Shown: positions 5,277 to 6,150 of the stretch, piece after piece
Layout: the number at the start of each line of letters is the position of its first letter
Position numbering within the stretch: the first letter of the stretch is position 1
Assembly: GCA_039831705.1 (NCBI GenBank)
Contig: JBDOMT010000248.1
Location: 1-6,150, forward strand
DNA from: JAJRWS01 sp039831705
GTDB lineage: Bacteria > Planctomycetota > Planctomycetia > Pirellulales > Lacipirellulaceae
Direction: 5' to 3'
DNA: 6,150 nt
Notes under the pieces: model-generated
Told to the model about the DNA's origin: nothing
The model's input: only the letters and a program-made list of their open reading frames with translations
The model's database searches: none
Position numbers and translations under genes: made by a program

Positions 5277-5722
5277 TTATGCCCGCTTTGCCCGGTATCG
5301 AAGTACGCTTCCGTAGCCTAGTTCTACTGAAGTGATCGCCTGAAGACGAGGGTTTTTAGATCCCAGCAGGAGACAATAAATCTCATCGCCCACCACCAAT
5401 GTAGACGACGTATTTGGCACGCCCAGATTATGCTGCCAGACGATGTTTGATTTAGTAGCATCGCCGGTAGCGCCGTGAGGGTTTATGGCTAGCAATTGCG
5501 GTCGCATAAATCCTGTAGCGACATACAGGCGACCATGGGCGTAAACCGGTCGCGGAACGACTGAAAATCCTTCGCCATAGTCGACTCGCCACAATTCTCG
5601 ACCGTTCTATCGGTGCAAGTAGTTGGCTTGCGCCGATCACGATCACCTTATTGGCGTCCTCTCTATTCCTATGTTATCCGTTCCACTCCACTGGAGCCGA
5701 TAACCTGCAAAAGGCAAACAAC

Positions 5723-6026
5723 ATGACAATGCTGCAACCATGGACTGGTCCCTACGGAGGCGTTCCTCCCTGGAACCTGGTGCAACCAGACGATTTTGTC
5801 GCCGCCTTCGATGCGGCCATCGAGTTGGCAGATGAAGAAATCGAAGCCATTTCGGACAATTCCCGGCAGCCATCATTCGAGAACACCCTGGTGGCGATCG
5901 AAAAAGTGGGGCGCCCTTTGGACCGACTTGAAACGCTGTTCGGCGTCCACACGGCCAATCTCAACGTGGGGCCAATCGCCGACATCGAAAAGATCGTCAT
6001 GCCCAAGTTGGCTGCCTTCCACGACC
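5723..6026 (+). pseudogene. M3-family oligopeptidase (Dcp/OpdA-like), 5' part only, cut by an IS
   Basis: The frame from ATG 5723 reads MTMLQPWTGPYGGVPPWNLV, then DDFVAAFDAAIELADEEI, PSFENTLVAIEKVGRPLDR (50-68) and IVMPKLAAFHD, the N-terminal helical region of M3 zinc oligopeptidases, cytoplasmic enzymes of about 680-700 residues that degrade short peptides. Family similarity stops at residue 101, where a Tn5-like element begins (6027). The HEXXH zinc site lies far beyond and is not in the window. The frame stays open through the element to the window edge but is no longer peptidase. AAGG (5711-5714), 8 nt upstream, is a modest ribosome binding site. The remainder of the gene may survive on the far side of the insertion. 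Between 5659 and 5722 I see no clear promoter. Confidence 0.85.
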
Positions 6027-6045
6027 CTGTTGTTTATACACAAGT
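6027..6045 (+). repeat. 19-bp terminal end of the IS50-like element
   Basis: It begins CTG and contains TATACACAAGT, the part of the Tn5 end most important for transposase contact. It starts exactly where M3 peptidase similarity is lost. The mate end is outside the window. Confidence 0.75.
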
Positions 6046-6150
6046 CTCTTGTTTTGGCCCAAACGCTAGCCATGCGGTAGCAAAGTCGCACATTCTTCTG
6101 ATGCCGACCCAGACTGTTTGTGGTCCGGGAGGGGGTTCGCTGGGTCGATT
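6034..6150 (-). CDS. IS4-family (Tn5-like) transposase, C-terminal 38 residues
   Basis: The minus-strand frame enters at the window edge and stops at TAA 6036-6034. It reads PPPGPQTVWVGIRRMCDFA and AWLAFGP, matching the C-terminal dimerisation helix region of Tn5-type transposases (GP..WRG.QRL.D.. pattern). The DDE catalytic core lies outside the window, so activity cannot be judged. The stop codon sits within the 19-bp terminal sequence, a compact arrangement typical of IS50-like elements. The first Arg of the usual WRG is Val here, a mild departure. Confidence 0.72.
   Translation of the reverse strand, partial: NRPSEPPPGPQTVWVGIRRMCDFATAWLAFGPKQETCV

Larger units (their letters stand above)
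4975..5375 (-). mobile_element. Non-autonomous IS200-type element (MITE-like) with REP-like palindrome cargo
   Basis: The element lies in minus orientation inside the PQQ gene. Its left end (5375-5325) aligns with 661-712 of the IS200-type element, and its right end (5032-4974) matches 1163-1221 at 58 of 59 bases. There is no transposase frame. Left hairpin: 5337-5348. Right hairpin: 4983-4996, CCGCCT-TC-AGGCGG on the minus strand, a perfect stem. The 5' flank on the minus strand is TTTAT, sharing TTAT with the other copy. The interior (5033-5324) shares no similarity with tnpA and holds five short palindromes. A TnpA in trans would be needed to move it; the copy in this window cannot supply one unless its stop is bypassed. 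Borders are good to about 2 bp. Confidence 0.88.
4693..5658 (-). pseudogene. PQQ-like beta-propeller repeat protein, truncated, frameshifted and split
   Basis: Two coding blocks of one protein lie on the minus strand. The 5' block (about 5658-5376) reads ANKVIVIGASQ, then after a frame change GRELWRVDYGEGFSVVPRPV and on to VGDEIY. The 3' block (4974-4693) reads FVSDNGIASCLDAHSGEVHW and on to KSHLWRIGD with a normal TAG. These are typical blades of planctomycete PQQ-binding-like propellers (ELW and A.D..TG.. W repeats), usually exported proteins of 400 or more residues. Three lesions are visible. No signal peptide or first blades exist, since the frame is closed just upstream of 5658. Around 5605 the frame shifts, consistent with loss of 2 nt in a sequence like IETGRELW. 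A 401-bp element at 4975-5375 separates the blocks. Excising it joins DEIY to FVSDNG in frame. It faces the lipoprotein gene and diverges from the M3 peptidase gene. Confidence 0.88.
6027..6150 (-). mobile_element. IS4-family element, IS50/Tn5-like, partial (continues beyond the window)
   Basis: The border is marked by CTGTTGTTTATACACAAGT (6027-6045), which agrees with the Tn5 outside end CTGACTCTTATACACAAGT at 15 of 19 positions, including the last ten. The C-terminus of a transposase ends inside the terminal repeat, reading inward to the end, as in IS50. The group makes 9-bp target duplications, so TCCACGACC (6018-6026) should recur at the other border outside the window. Confidence 0.8.

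Noticed and set aside
4975..5375. CRISPR array or omega RNA from the clustered hairpins
   Set aside because: The repeats are not regularly spaced and lack unique spacers; no cas genes or tnpB are present, so the IS200-type ends explain the structure better.
5277..5594. A 105-residue PQQ protein as a stand-alone gene
   Set aside because: Its last 33 or so residues are translated element sequence and its start is internal to a propeller blade.
5643..6091. Frames overlapping the start of the M3 gene on both strands
   Set aside because: They are shadows of the M3 frame, whose family motifs settle the true frame.

Overview
The window looks like chromosomal DNA from a planctomycete, probably a Pirellula/Rhodopirellula/Blastopirellula-like member of the Pirellulales. 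Three things point there: a DUF1559 protein with a type IV pilin-like N-terminus followed by a small lipoprotein, a PQQ-like beta-propeller protein of the kind common in that phylum, and clusters of short GC-rich palindromes. The taxonomic call is inference from protein families, not from a marker gene.

Layout. Positions 1-380 hold a palindromic repeat and a 45-residue remnant of a planctomycete-type integrase on the minus strand. A tRNA-Lys(UUU) with its own terminator follows at 384-505, then an imperfect dyad with a T-run (551-618). An IS200-type element occupies about 661-1220; its tnpA carries an in-frame stop at codon 49. The element ends 2 bp from the stop codon of an intact OPA/GlpT-like MFS transporter gene on the minus strand (2563-1223). 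A 534-bp intergenic region follows, with a TATAAT box enclosed in a dyad and a 3 x 16-bp tandem repeat. Next is a two-gene unit on the plus strand: DUF1559 protein (3108-4130) and lipoprotein (4172-4603).

The right third is gene decay. A minus-strand PQQ-like beta-propeller gene (4693 to about 5658) has lost its 5' part, carries a probable frameshift, and is split by a 401-bp non-autonomous element (4975-5375). The ends of that element match those of the IS200-type element at 661-1220, and its interior is a cluster of five REP-like palindromes. Removing it exactly as delimited restores the PQQ reading frame across the family motif. Beyond this, an M3-family oligopeptidase gene starts at 5723 and is cut at codon 101 by a Tn5/IS50-like (IS4 family) element whose 19-bp end begins at 6027 and which runs out of the window.

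The most interesting object is therefore a pair: a dead IS200-type element and a non-autonomous relative with nearly identical ends (58 of 59 bases at the right end), the latter carrying REP-like hairpins. The intact genes are the tRNA, the MFS transporter, the DUF1559 protein and the lipoprotein. The integrase, tnpA, PQQ and M3 genes are broken. I see no CRISPR array, no defence system and no biosynthetic cluster.
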